Positions 1 to 21,015 of a DNA stretch of 64,000 nucleotides are shown piece after piece. Made by a program: the position numbers and the translations under genes. Location: positions 22,425,437 to 22,489,436 of the forward strand of contig NC_059500.1 in the NCBI RefSeq assembly GCF_018139145.2, in the 5' to 3' direction. The notes under the pieces were generated by a model, which saw only the letters and a program-made list of their open reading frames with translations, was not told the origin of the DNA and ran no database searches. The DNA is from Gymnogyps californianus. Its lineage: Eukaryota > Chordata > Aves > Accipitriformes > Cathartidae. Each line of letters begins with the position of its first letter. Positions within the stretch are counted from its first letter, which is position 1.

Positions 1-3000
1 TGGGAATTCGCCATGGAGAAGGAAAAGGGTGGTAATCAGTAGGACTGACAAACGGTTCTTTTTCTTGTAACAAAAAGTACATTTTGCACAGAGCTGTGGT
101 CCTGCCTCTCTGGAAGTGGAAACTGCAGGTATTTCTAGTAGGACATAGAAAATTCACCCTATTGCAATAGCTTCCATGTGTCTGTTGAGACCCAGTAACG
201 TTCTTTGCAGTCTTAGGTCCTTATGCCTGTCCAAAGCCCGCAACCCTGCGTTGTGCCAAAACTTCTTGTTTTGAAAGAGCAACTGTTTCAACAGAAAGCT
301 GTGCCAAGGCATGGCAGTGACTATTTCCTGACACAATGTCAGCCAGAGATAAATCAAGCCACCTTCCTTTATTTTGAATTTCCACAAACTTCATGTGACG
401 ACACCTTAGCTTGGCATGTTTTCAAGGGCCACCCTTATTTTCATGATAGCAGGATCCAGGAGTAGGTAGAAGCATCTCTGAAATTCAGGCCTATCTTGAC
501 CATCAGTAAGGCTAAGTCTTGGAAATGAAAAGAGAAACGCCTAAAATACATCATATTGTAATGATTCAGATTTAAAATGGCTCTTAAGAATTGAATCAGT
601 AAAATCCTCTTTCTGTTTGGCCAAAGTACAGGATGAACATACAGTGGATAAAAGTGGGGGAAGGGAGGCGGGGGTTGGTATTCAGGAGCTACTGATGAGT
701 TTTTCCAGTGCATTGTCGGCTGCTCTTTGTCAGTTACATTTGCTTATTTCTGTTCTCTCGTTATCATGCCCATTAAATGGGGAGATACGCAACTCTGAGA
801 CATTTGAAAGCCAGAGACTGGCATGGGTTGCAGTCATTGCAAATTTCAGGGATCTCTGTCTTTTTTATGACTGTGCAGTCTCCTGCTGTGATTTCCCTTG
901 GCTGCCTGAGGGGTTCAGGAGGCATGGCCTGTCTCTGGAAATCCCCCCGGAGAGCCCCCACTGAGAGAAACCTTCTTGCAAGAAGAGAAATGACTCATGG
1001 TGATATAAGGGACAGATTCCTCAGAAGCGCCTCGGGTAGCTATTTTTTTCTACATGCATCACGGATAACCGTCATTTTTCTTTTTCTCTATTTTTGACAT
1101 GGAATAAGTAGTTCTCCTTACCACTGCGTGGTTATCTGAACTGCTGAGCTGCTGTGCACTTGGATATAATTGTCACAGGGAGCTCCAAATAGCTCCAGAT
1201 CTGGAGAGCTTCCAGGCTGGGCTGGCAAAGCTGGGTGGGAGGTTTGAGCAGTGAGTGCGGCAGGCATGCTGCTGCCTCCCTCCAGGCCTGTTCTCCCTTT
1301 TTGCTGCCAGTCTGTTGTTTCCAGGACCACACCTGGCCTGTATCCCCACTGCTGGTGGTGTAACACATGCCTGTGGTACCATCTGGTTTTTGAGATCTGC
1401 TCTAAGCATCTGACAATCAGCAAAAAAGCAGTACAGTATCTTGGACCAGCAAAACGTTTTTTAAAGCACTCTCATCTTCTCTGTGATCAGAAAAGGCTAC
1501 CTCTGCACGGGTAGCATGCAGCACGGGCGTTCTAAAGCACACTGATGCCCGAGGAGGTGAGACAGGAAGACGTGGCATTTGAAGAGGGTCATTTTAAGAC
1601 TCTCTTGGCATTTGTGGTGTGTTGTTGTGTTGCCTCTTTAAAAAGTTCCATTATATATTAGTTTTTTTTCCTTAACAGGCCAACCCAGACCAGTGAGGCA
1701 CGCATGCATTCGAATTGGCTTGGGGATTCTGCATGCCAGTCTGATGTAAGATGTTAGTTTAAAGTGCTGATGAAAAGAGAATTTATCTGCATTCCTTTTA
1801 AATGTCCAGCTGTTATCTCCTGAGAGAAGAGGAGTCAAATGCCTAGAAAAAACAATCACCCTGTTCAGCTGGAACTGGAAAAGGCAGAGAGGGGAACGAG
1901 GGAACATGCCAGGCTTAAAACAACAGGAGGCTATTAGGAAAGGGACTAGGAGTGTAGTGTGGGATGGAAGGTGTGTGCCTCCCCTTCAAAGCGGGGACCA
2001 TGCAGAAAGCTAGGGGCCATGCAGGAGGTGCTTCTCCTCCCTCCCCTCCCCAAACCGCATGTGCCTGGGGGCTGGCCAGCCTGCATGGGGACCTATGCCC
2101 AGGAAACCTCAGGCCTCTGTCCCCCTGGGCTGGCTGCCCGGCTGCTGCATCAGGGCTTTGTGTATGCAAAGCTCAGGGGCAGATGCTGAGCTGAAGCTAA
2201 TGGTGCCACTCCAGCAGGGGAGCCAGAATTTGAAGGGGTCTGCTTGTAGCAGGCAGTGCTCCCTGGTGGGTAAAAGGATGTTCCTAGGGATGGCAAGACG
2301 TAAAGTAATCAGGCCCCAAAGGCCCCTGACTCCTCTGCCCAGCTGTGGGCAACTTTCTTACCTCCTGATTTGGAGAGAGCTCATTACTCTTCTTCTGCTC
2401 CAGATTTGGCAAGAGCTGTGGGTGCTCTTGACCCCAGGGCAGAGGGGCGATAACTTGTGCTTTCACAAGAGGGGGAGTTAGCTGGGTACACTCCAAGCCA
2501 GGGGCAGAAAAGTCAGCTTTGTGCGTGCCAGGGAAGAGCAGCTTCCTGTTTGCAGCACTGGGGAATTCTCAATGAAATGAGCAAGGGCAGGAAAACCTGC
2601 CTGGGAAGACTTCTGGCATATGAAACCTGAACATGTCTGGAAAAGCCCAGACAGGAGGGAAAATATAAGGTGTGCAAGACCTTGCTTACATTATTCTGGG
2701 CCAAATATGTTGTCATTGTGTGGAGGCCAAATTGACAGAAACTGCAGAAATGTGCCCAATGTTATATAGTTTCCTTTACGGCTCTGGCAGAAGTCCCCGC
2801 TCTCTGCAGCGGTAGCCTTGAAACCAGAGAAAATGTTAGGCTCTGTCTGCTTGCCTTCCTATTGGAACCATCCTGTAAGTCTGAAACAAAAAGCCCTTGA
2901 AAACCGCTTAGCAACTGCCCACTGAGTGTTTTGAATGTGAAAATACAAAAGAAAAGTCTTTGTTACCAGCATATTAGGCATTTCACTGAAGATGGTGTTT

Positions 3001-5536
3001 TTAGCAGATGTTGGAGTAGGCTGTAGGCCTCTGAATATACTTCTTCTGAGCTTTTTCTTGGAATGGGAGCAGTCAGGGATTTCCCCAGCTGACTTCTCGA
3101 GTGCCCTGCAGTAGAGAGCCCTTGTGTTGGAAGCCTGCCATGCCCTCAGATCATAAGCGTGTTCCCTCTTCTGGGGATACGTGTTCATTTTCTCTGTGCG
3201 CACGAGGTGCCGTGGCTGTGTTTTCCGCAGCTCCAGTGGCAGTAGCCAGTTGGAAGAGGAACTGTTGGGAGCAAAAGCTGTGCTGACTTCTGTGGTCCAA
3301 TTGACTTGTGACTTGGGGGCTCACAGAAATTGCGTTCCTGTAAAAATACTTGCTTTTCCTTCCCTCTTCCCATCAAAATAGACACATAAATGCTTTCTCA
3401 GGACCCATGCTTGTCCATATTACAGCCCTGGGGCACGATAGCAGTGTGAGTTTGGAGTGTAAGCTTCTGTGCAAGTTTGCTCTTCAGACTTTGGAGGACT
3501 GTCTGGTAGCAGAAGGCTGTGCCACAGCCATACAGCAATCCCTGTTGGGAGGATGTTCGTATGGTTGCTGCATCAAATGCAGTTCCATCGCTGGTTCGCA
3601 GCTTTGACACGTTCTCATCCTGGAAAAATGCTGCATATGACCAGGACTATTGTTTTAAAATATTCTGTCTTATTAAGCCTGTAGTGGCTGATTCTTCATA
3701 TCCTGCTGATTTATAATGGCAATCAGGAAAGTGAAGTGGTGCTAGAAATCCCGTAAAGACTGCTAACCCTGTAATGCATTAAAGGAATACAAATAGCACC
3801 CCAGGATTCATTATCACTCCTGTTCACTGCCCAACTAAGCAATCTGTTTTGGAGAGACACAAGTAAGGACAATTCTTTCTATCCAAACTGAGGAAATTGG
3901 TGATAGAAATGGAGAGAAGTGGGAAGAGTTAGCATTATGAGGCATGGGATTTTTACGAAGGGATAGCGCATTTGCTGGCCAGCCAGTAAGGTACCGGTTT
4001 GAGGTGTCTCGTCTGCTACTAAAATAGAAGGTGCAGCACTCCGGGGAAAACCTTACATGTTTTTTGCATGTAATAGTAATTAACCAAGTGTATATGCATC
4101 TCCATTTCCCAGACTAAAACAAGGTATTTACTGTGCCTTTACTGTTGCTGCTATGTCTCTCTACTCAGGTGTTACTTCTTCTATGAAATGCCTCTTTAAG
4201 TGAAGATATTTAGATAGGCATGTTTTAAATGGGGAACAGTAAGTGTAAAACTAGATCCCTTCGTGTTGTTTTTGTAAGATTTTGGGACATTTCAGCACAT
4301 GCAATCAAACTGCCCATTGCTCTCCCTGAGATTAAGGTGGGAGTCAGCACTAGCTAGTGCTGTTTTCACTGACTTCAAGACATCAAGAAAAGCCAAAAGA
4401 ACTGTGTGGATCTTGTCAGCTCAGGGAATACATGTGGTTTACTGGTATAAATGTAAATTTGAGGCATCTATAGATCTGAAGGATTACCCATTGTTACCTA
4501 TTTAGCTAGATGGTTCAGAACTAGCATCTGAAAGTTGTTTAAGTAGCGTGTGGAGGCCCAGAGTGCTTATCACTCTGCTGGCTCTGTGTCTTTGGGAAGC
4601 AGCAAGACAAGGATGTTATAGCCCAAATGTAAAGAAATACCTCTTGATGTTTAGCTGCATTCGGACTGAACATGACTGGTTGAAAGGTGTGAGTGCAAAA
4701 ACAGACAAAAGGTGATGTAATAGTTTTATGAGGTAACATTCACCGTAGCAACCAAACTTTACCATGCATGACAAGTTCCTCCAAGTCTTTCCACTGTGTT
4801 TCTTTTCCACGCAGCTTTTGTTACAGCAGGTGTGTTAAGAACGTCAGCTGCAGTAAACTGGGTACACAAGGTTCTTTCCCATGGGACTGTGTGCAGTGTT
4901 TTCACAGCTATACCTTTTCTTGCACATAATGTTAAATCAACCTCACGTGATTTTTAGTTTTCTCTCCCCATCCAAATACTGCAAATATTTATTCCATTGG
5001 ACTTGCTGTTCACACTAGGTCACAGCGCTGGGCATGGTGCTCCTGAGCCTTCCCCAGAGCCTCTGGCTGTGGCATCCTTTGGAGCAGACAAGCACCAAAT
5101 TTACCCTACTCTGTTCTGTCGTATCGGTAGTGCCACACAGATGTTAGATAACGGGTCTGGCCTCTGCCAGGTCTGATCTTTTCTTATTTGTCTTCTGTTG
5201 CAAGTAAAAACTGGATTTTTTTTTTCTTCCTGTTTTCTTTGCAGAACACAGATTTTGACCGTAGACTGTGCTGAGACTTTCTGACTGCTAAGATAGGATA
5301 TAAAAGATAAAATTTATATTTGGGGTGGATGGCAGTGAGCTTTTAACCGCTAGGGAAAAAGATTGCATAATTTGAAAACTGAGTATGTTACTTCAATGAA
5401 AGGACGCATAAAGAATACTGATGATTCTTCATCAACAAAGCCCCTCTGATGTCCTTTTTAATTTGGCCAGTAAACCAGCGTCTGCAATGTGTTGGGATAA
5501 ACTGCTAACTTGGAATATTTCCCCGGCTGACTTTGT
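1..5536. other. Non-coding sequence, probably REEP5 upstream intron or flank
   Basis: I find no recognisable exon on either strand. All open frames are short and show no family resemblance. The N-terminal REEP5 exons (hairpin membrane segments and the sequence before the conserved CGFLLWC stretch) should lie to the left of 11577, but I could not see them here. About 1960-2480 is more GC-rich than its surroundings and may be an old degraded repeat. A perfect 18-bp palindrome lies at 4345-4362. Confidence 0.5.
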
Positions 5537-6036
5537 NNNNNNNNNNNNNNNNNNNNNNNNNNNNNNNNNNNNNNNNNNNNNNNNNNNNNNNNNNNNNNNN
5601 NNNNNNNNNNNNNNNNNNNNNNNNNNNNNNNNNNNNNNNNNNNNNNNNNNNNNNNNNNNNNNNNNNNNNNNNNNNNNNNNNNNNNNNNNNNNNNNNNNNN
5701 NNNNNNNNNNNNNNNNNNNNNNNNNNNNNNNNNNNNNNNNNNNNNNNNNNNNNNNNNNNNNNNNNNNNNNNNNNNNNNNNNNNNNNNNNNNNNNNNNNNN
5801 NNNNNNNNNNNNNNNNNNNNNNNNNNNNNNNNNNNNNNNNNNNNNNNNNNNNNNNNNNNNNNNNNNNNNNNNNNNNNNNNNNNNNNNNNNNNNNNNNNNN
5901 NNNNNNNNNNNNNNNNNNNNNNNNNNNNNNNNNNNNNNNNNNNNNNNNNNNNNNNNNNNNNNNNNNNNNNNNNNNNNNNNNNNNNNNNNNNNNNNNNNNN
6001 NNNNNNNNNNNNNNNNNNNNNNNNNNNNNNNNNNNN
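5537..6036. other. Assembly gap (500 N)
   Basis: Exactly 500 consecutive N bases. The right edge cuts through the reverse transcriptase part of a minus-strand CR1, so the gap hides the CR1 3' half. Open frames that cross it are artefacts. Confidence 0.99.
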
Positions 6037-6778
6037 CTTATCCACCAACGCTGTAACCCTGTCATAGAAGGCCACCAAATTTGTCAGGCATGATTTGCCG
6101 TTAGTGAAGCCATGTTGGCTGTCACCAGTCATCTCCTCATTTTCCATGTGCCCTAGCATAGTTTCCAGGAGGATCTGCTCCATGATCTTGCCAGGCAGAG
6201 GTGAGACTGACTGGCCTGTAGTTCCCCGGGTCTTCCTTTTTTCCCTTTTTAAAAATGGGGATTATGTTTTCCCCTTTTCCAGTCAGTGGGAACTTCCCTG
6301 GACTGCCACAACTTCTCAAATATGATGGATAGTGGCTTAGCCGCTTCACCCACCAGTTCCCTCAGGACCTGCGGATGCATCTCATCAGGTCCCATGGACT
6401 TGTGCACCTTCAGGTTCCTTAGATGGTTTCGAACCTGATTTTCTCCTACAGTGGGTGGTTCTTCATTCTCCCAGTCTCTGCCTTTGCCTTCTGCGACTTG
6501 GGCGGCGTGGCTGGTGAAGACTGAGGCAAAAAAGTTGTTGAGTAGCTCAGCCTTCTCCATATCCTGGGTAACCAGGTCTCCTGTTTCCTTCTGGAGAAGG
6601 CCCACATTTTCCCTAGTCTTCCTTTTATCACCGATGTATCTGTAGAAGCTTTTCTTGTTGCCCTTGACATCCCTGGCCAGATTTAATTCTATCAGGGCTT
6701 TGGCTTTGCTAACCTGATCCCTGGCTGCTCAGACAATTTCTCTGTATTCCTCCCAGGCTACCTGTCCTTGCTTCCACC

Positions 6779-7480
6779 CTATGTAGGCTTCCTTTTTGTG
6801 TTGAGTTTGTCCAGGAGTGACTGGTTCATCCACGCAGGCTTCCTGGCGTTTTTGCCTGACTTCCTCTTTGTTGGGATGCATCGCTCCTGAGCTTGGAGGA
6901 GATGATCCTTGAATATTAACCAGCTTTCCTGAGCCTCTCTTCCATCCAGGGCTGTATCCCATGGTACTCTACCAAGCAGATCCCTGAAGAGGCCAAAGTC
7001 TGCTCTCCTGAAGTCCAGGGTAGCGAGCTTGCTGTGCGCCCTGCTCACTGCCCTAAGGATCTTGAACTCCACCATTTCATGGTCACCGCAGCCAAAGCTG
7101 CCCTTGAGCTTCACATTCCCCACCAGCCCCTCCTTGTTGGTGAGAACAAGGTCCAGCGTAGCACCTCTCCTTGTTGGCTCTTCTATCACTTGGAGAAGAA
7201 AGTTGTCATCAACACATTCCAGGAACCTTCTGGATTGCTTATGCCCTGCAGTGTTGTCCCTCCAACAGATATCGGGGTGGTTGAAGTCCCCCATGAAGAC
7301 CAGGGCTTGTGAACATGAGGCTGCTCCTATCTGTCTATAGAGGGCCTCATCCGCTCGGTCTTCCTGGTCGGGTGGCCTGTAGCAGACCCCTACTATAATG
7401 TCACCTGTCCCTGCCCTCCCTTTAATCCTGACCCATAGGCTCTTGGTCAGCTCCTCATGCATCCCCAGGTGGAGCTCCAT
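6779..7480 (-). pseudogene. CR1 ORF2 endonuclease segment (broken)
   Basis: The longest uninterrupted piece of the CR1 ORF2, 233 codons, covers most of the apurinic endonuclease domain. GVCYRPPDQEDRADE, FMGDFNHPDICW, RRGATLDLVLTNKEG and the GCGDHEMVEF block are typical of CR1 endonucleases. The natural ORF2 start lies upstream (about 7856) in another frame, and the reverse transcriptase follows after a stop at the left end. The segment is therefore a fragment of a dead ORF and not an independent gene. Confidence 0.85.
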
Positions 7481-7858
7481 GCACTCCAGCTGGTCATTGA
7501 CCTAGAGGGCAACACCCCCTCCTCGTCTCCGCTGCCTGTCCTTCCTGAAGAGCCTGTATCCTTCCATTCCAACGCTCCAGTCATAGGAGCCATCCCACCA
7601 CATCTCTGTGATGCCAGTAAGGTCGTAGACCTGCATGCGTGCGCACGCCTCTAACTCCTCGTTTATTCCCCATGCTATGTACGTTTGCATAGAGGCATTT
7701 AAGTTGGGCCCCCAATGAAGCTGACTTACTGGCTGGAATTCCTTTGTAGTGCTCTTCAGGTGCTGTCATCCTTCTCCAAGGCTCTGGGCATCGCTTGCTG
7801 GCACTGGCATCAAACTGGTAGGAGTGGGATGGATTGAGGTTCCCCTCCCCCGGCAACT

Positions 7859-8950
7859 TTAGTTTAAAGCCCTCTTCACCAGCTTGGCAAGCCGATGACC
7901 GAAGAGGCTCTTCCCCTTCTCTGACAGATGGACCCCATCAGCCCCCAGTAGACCAGGTTTCTCAAAGTGAGTCCCATGGTGTACATAGCCGAACCCCTGA
8001 CTGTGGCAGCAGTCCTGTAACCATTTGTTGATTCGCCAGATTCGACTGGCCCTTTCGGGCCCCTTCTCTTTGACCAGGCGGATTGATGAAAAAACTATCT
8101 GCGCTCCAGAGTCACTTACCACTGCTCCCAGGGCTCTGTAGTCTTTCTTGATACTCCTCAGGCTGCTCCCAGCTGTATCACTGGTGCCCACCTGAAACAA
8201 CAGCAGTGGATAATAGTGGATTGTACGAGGCTTGGTGGTCTCTCGGTGACATCCCTGATACAAACCCCCGGTAAGCAGCACACCTCTCTAGAGAGTGTGT
8301 CAGGTGGGCAGATGGGTGCCTCCGAACCTCTCAGAAGAGAGTTGCCTACTACTATCACGCGTCACCTTTTCTTGGTTGCTCTGGTTGTTATATAGGGAGC
8401 AGATCAGGCTGCCTTACTCAGCTCCAGTGCCTCTCCTGATGTGACGGGTCTTTCCTCTTCAGTCTGCGAGTGGTGAAGTGGTTCTGCAAGGGCACCTCAG
8501 GCTTCGGGGGAAGTCCCTTCCTCCTGCAGGTCCTTGCCATTGCAGGCTTCCATTCTTCTGCATTATTGGCCCCCCTCCCTTCCGTGTGTGCCAATGAGGG
8601 AGTTTTTGGCTGTTTGGCCGTGGGCTGTGGGTCCACTGCAGACTGCGCTTGGAACCAGCTATCTAACTCCTTCTCAGCCTCCCTGATGTTACACAGCCTT
8701 CTCACCGCCTCCTCCAGCTCAGCCACCTGCTGCAGGAAGTCCTCCACCTGGGCACAACTTTTGCAGGCAGGTCTGCCGCTTGATCCTGCCCCAGAAGAAA
8801 GGTCTAGGCACTTCTGCAGTCTGAGGTCTGTGCTGCAGCCTCTCCCTTCAGCAGCTCCGTCTGGGTGGAGGCATCAGCCACCACTGGGTAGATGGTGCAG
8901 ACCTCCCAGCCGGAGCTGCAGCCTTTGCTCTGAGATGAGTGCCCACCATT
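7859..8950 (-). pseudogene. CR1 ORF1 (gag-like, esterase domain), frameshifted
   Basis: ORF1 of the CR1 is spread over at least three frames. The first part (8747-8418) has a coiled-coil-like start and a polar middle. The second (8358-8158) carries the esterase-like start VVGNSLLRG. The third (8281-7859) carries LLLFQVGTSDTA and GADGVHLSEKGKSLF and ends in a stop just before ORF2. Overlapping frames with continuous homology mean frameshifts, so this copy is inactive. Confidence 0.8.
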
Positions 8951-9150
8951 CTGCCTTGAGGGTCAGGTAGGATGAATGCCCTTGACCTGCGCAGATGGCC
9001 ACAGAACGGTGCCTGGTTGCTGGGTTATGTGTACTTCAAGCCTCTCCACTGGGCCACTGGAACGTCCCTCCTTCGAAGAGGCAGCCTCCCTTCATGCCCT
9101 CCCACACAAACTACCACGCCACGCCCTGTTTGCCCACTCTGAGATATACT

Positions 9151-11576
9151 TCTCAGCTTTTAATGAAGGGTAACAATGTAAGATGGTACCATTTATTCTT
9201 TCTATTAAGTTCCAAATAATAGAAGCTTTTGAAAATTGATATTCCGTCACTTTTTGGCTTTATTTTCTCTGACCGTGCTTAATGATACTGCATCAGTTGC
9301 TAATTACTGGTGCCAAATTTTATTGCATGTTGAATTATTTATTTTAATTCACTGAAATGTTCCTGGTAGGCATTCTCACTGGTGGACACTTTGAAAAACC
9401 TTTCTTTGTCTTCTGGGCAAACACTCCTTTAAGTTATTCTGTTCTGACACCACAGTCAAATAGTTTAAAGAAGAAAGCTTAAAGCTTACCTAAAAGGATG
9501 GTGAATTGGTTTGGCAAAATCTTCTTTAGAAGGAGGTTGTTATCCCCAGGAATGAGTGATCCTTTTCAAAGAGACAGCCTGTCAAGATACCTCTCCAGCT
9601 CTAAATACATCATAACTGATTTTCTCTAGGGCAAGGGGAATGAGAAGTGGCCTTAAAGAAAAAAGGAGCAGCAATCTCCTCCAAAAACAGTAGGTGTTTT
9701 CTTCATCTGTGTCAGGGGGATCAATTTTACTGTGGTGTGCACTGCAGTGAAGACAAAGCCAAAGTCTTACAGTATGAAGAGCAGAACCTACAGGACATTC
9801 AATCTCAATATCCCTTATCTGAGGAAGAATAGAGGGGAGATATTCCAAAATATTTGGAAGGCTTGCCTGAAGAAGACTATGTTGTTTTCATAATTGAAAA
9901 GGGATTTTACTCTCTTTTTTTCTTTTTGTTAAACTCAAATCAGAACCTTTCTTTTAAAATAATGTCTCTTGACTTAAATCATCTTGTAATGGTCAAATTG
10001 TTATTTAGGAGTTTCTTATGTAATACCAAACCAAATATTTGGATGTGGTTCTGTCTTTGCAGTTTTACAGTGGGAAATTACAAGTATGAGGGGAAGGCAA
10101 GGAGACAGAAATGTCTGGCTAGGCACAGTGGAATTCTGAAAGGATACTGTGATCAAACTAGTTTCTAGGAAATGCTTTTGCGCTATGCAGTGTACTGGAA
10201 ACCTTGTAAATAAGACTTTGCTTATATTTTTTAAATTACTTTCAGAAGCTGTAGCACATGCATTGAAACATCTCTTTGGCTGCTGTAGATACTGCTGTGA
10301 AAATTGGAAAACTTCTGAAATCTAAGCTATTTAAATAAGTGCTGCTGTATTTAAATGCAGACTTTTAAGTTGCTTATGGTTTTATTGTAGTTTAAATTAT
10401 TAGTTTGATTGTTGGTGCCGAACTTAGCTAATTGTGTGGTGGGTTTTTTTTCAGGAGCAAGAGTTGAGTTTTTGTTGTTGTGTTTTCTCCCTCTCCCAAA
10501 AAAGTGTGGAAATCATCAAACATTTAATCAAATCTGACATCAAAACAAAGCACATTTTGGCTGGGGTGGTTTTGTTTTGTGTTTTAAGAAGAGGTGGTCT
10601 GTGAAAAGCTGTTCTGCCTTTATTTTCTGGAGAGGCTTTTGACACAGAATAATATTGTACTATTTGTGTCTGCAAAGAACTGTACAATTACTGAGAAAAT
10701 TTGTGTAATTTTGTTGCAGTTTTATCCTGTAAAATCTTTTTTATATATACTTTGAGAGCTCAAGCAAATTTAGTTATGGCACTTCCTGTCCCTTAAATGT
10801 TTTGATCCTGTTTTGCATAGCTATCTTTGTATTGCATATGACAGTGGAACTGAAGCCAAATAAAGGTGCTTCAGTAGTAAAGACAGACATTTGTAATACA
10901 TGTAATAGCTGTCTTTCCAGTCCCCTTTGTAAGATGCAGAAATACTACCTCACACACTGTGGCATTCAGGTTTTTTTTTTTCCAGAGAGCAGATTGTGCT
11001 ATAAAAGCTATACCTCAACTATGCAATCCAAAAGCATTACCCTTGTCTGTGCGCTATGTGTAGCATGGATATATCTTTCCTCCTTGTCACTTTAGCTCTG
11101 GGATGCACACAATCCCTTCTTTCCCCTGCTGCATTTTCAAAGCAGGGAGCCAGAGAGGACAGGAATATGTTTTGGCTGGATTTAAGTGATTTAGGGGCCT
11201 AGACCTTCAGTCAGGCCTGTGCCACATAGTTTAGAAGTAGCCAGAGAGACTAATGTTTTGTCTAATCAGGTTTTATACTTCTACCTTTTAAAAAAAAAAA
11301 AAGTACATGCAATCGTGATACACCTGTGACCAGATTAGCTTTACTGCTACAACCCTCCTCCTTTATCCTATCAGTATCCATGAAATTATTCCAATATAAA
11401 GATTCACTGTATGTAAGTATACTGATGTGCATACTTACTGGACTGTGACTATACAAAATGAAGAGGATGATGTACTGTTTTAAATATGCTCAAGTCTGTG
11501 GCAGAGTTAGGAAGGCATGCTACACCTTGCCTCCTACTCATTTCTTCTACTTACGCGGATGTTCTTGTTCTTGTAG
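9151..11576. other. REEP5 intron (next-to-last), non-coding
   Basis: AT-rich sequence with no recognised exon. It ends in the acceptor TTCTTGTAG that precedes the REEP5 exon at 11577. Short open frames at 9647-9832 and 9854-10168 have no recognisable homology and no clear splice context, and I do not call them. Confidence 0.6.
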
Positions 11577-20273
<8,697 letters not shown>

Positions 20274-21015
20274 ACTATTAACTGGATAAGGTTTCCCTAC
20301 CACCTCCTTTATGAAGCTTGATGTTACTGGGAACTGTGGTATAATTTTAATGATACTGCCTTGGAAACATTTTGATATATTAAAGGAATGTGTTGTAAGT
20401 TTGCTTACTACTTTGCTGTGTCTGTATAGAAAGTAAGCCTTTTTATTTAAAAGCAATGCAGTGGGCAGCATCTGAAGCTTAATGAAAATACTTTATTCAT
20501 CTTCATGCAGAAGAAATCTTTCAGTAATCTCTTTCTGCAGTAACATAAATAAAAAGTATATATCCCACAGGCTCTGCACTTTAGTTGTCTCTGTGTATGT
20601 AACTATTCTTAACACTTTGACTGTGGTGCATCTGGTAACATGAAGCTATTGTATAAGGAAAATACTAGTCTGAATGGATCTTCTTGAATATACAGGGAAT
20701 TATTGTGAGAGATGGCATAACGGATGTATTCCCCACCAGTAAAGTTGTAAATGATGAAATTACATGTTCTAGGCACCTGATGATAGAGATTATTCACTGT
20801 TGCATGTTTTGTTGTAACACAATATTTGGTACAGTGTGTATATTCTTAAATTGATAGATACTAAATATAGGAAAGAGTAACTTCATTCAAGTGATCAAGC
20901 TTATATTAGCGTAATTTGCCAGAAATGGGTGCATTAAATTGCACAAGATTAGCACAAGATGACTAAAGTACAACTCCTTGCCTCTTCTTGCTAAATAAAG
21001 TTGTCATCTAAAATT
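20274..21015 (+). other. REEP5: REEP5 3' UTR (estimated end)
   Basis: AT-rich sequence after the stop. Polyadenylation signals AATAAA at 20548-20553 and 20994-20999 would give UTRs of about 300 and 740 bases. The end is an estimate. Confidence 0.55.

Larger units (their letters stand above)
6037..9150 (-). mobile_element. CR1 LINE, near full length, decayed, minus strand, 3' end lost in gap
   Basis: Read on the minus strand, from right to left, the order is that of a CR1 LINE. About 8950-7859 is ORF1: a coiled-coil-like stretch (EDFLQQVAELEEAVRRL) followed by the esterase-like part (VVGNSLLRGSEAPICPPDTL, then GADGVHLSEKGKSLFG). About 7856-6779 is the ORF2 endonuclease, with FMGDFNHPDICW and TRRGATLDLVLTN. 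About 6605-6037 is the start of the reverse transcriptase, with [19 protein letters not shown] and [20 protein letters not shown]. The frame changes several times within ORF1 and ORF2, so the copy cannot encode intact proteins. The 5' (right) edge is approximate. CR1 elements dominate avian interspersed repeats. Confidence 0.93.

Noticed and set aside
5421..6183. Open frames on both strands crossing the N gap
   Set aside because: They are open only because N codons contain no stops. The real sequence on the right side is CR1.
9647..10168. Two short plus-strand frames left of the REEP5 exon
   Set aside because: No match to the missing REEP5 exons, no clear splice sites and no family resemblance.
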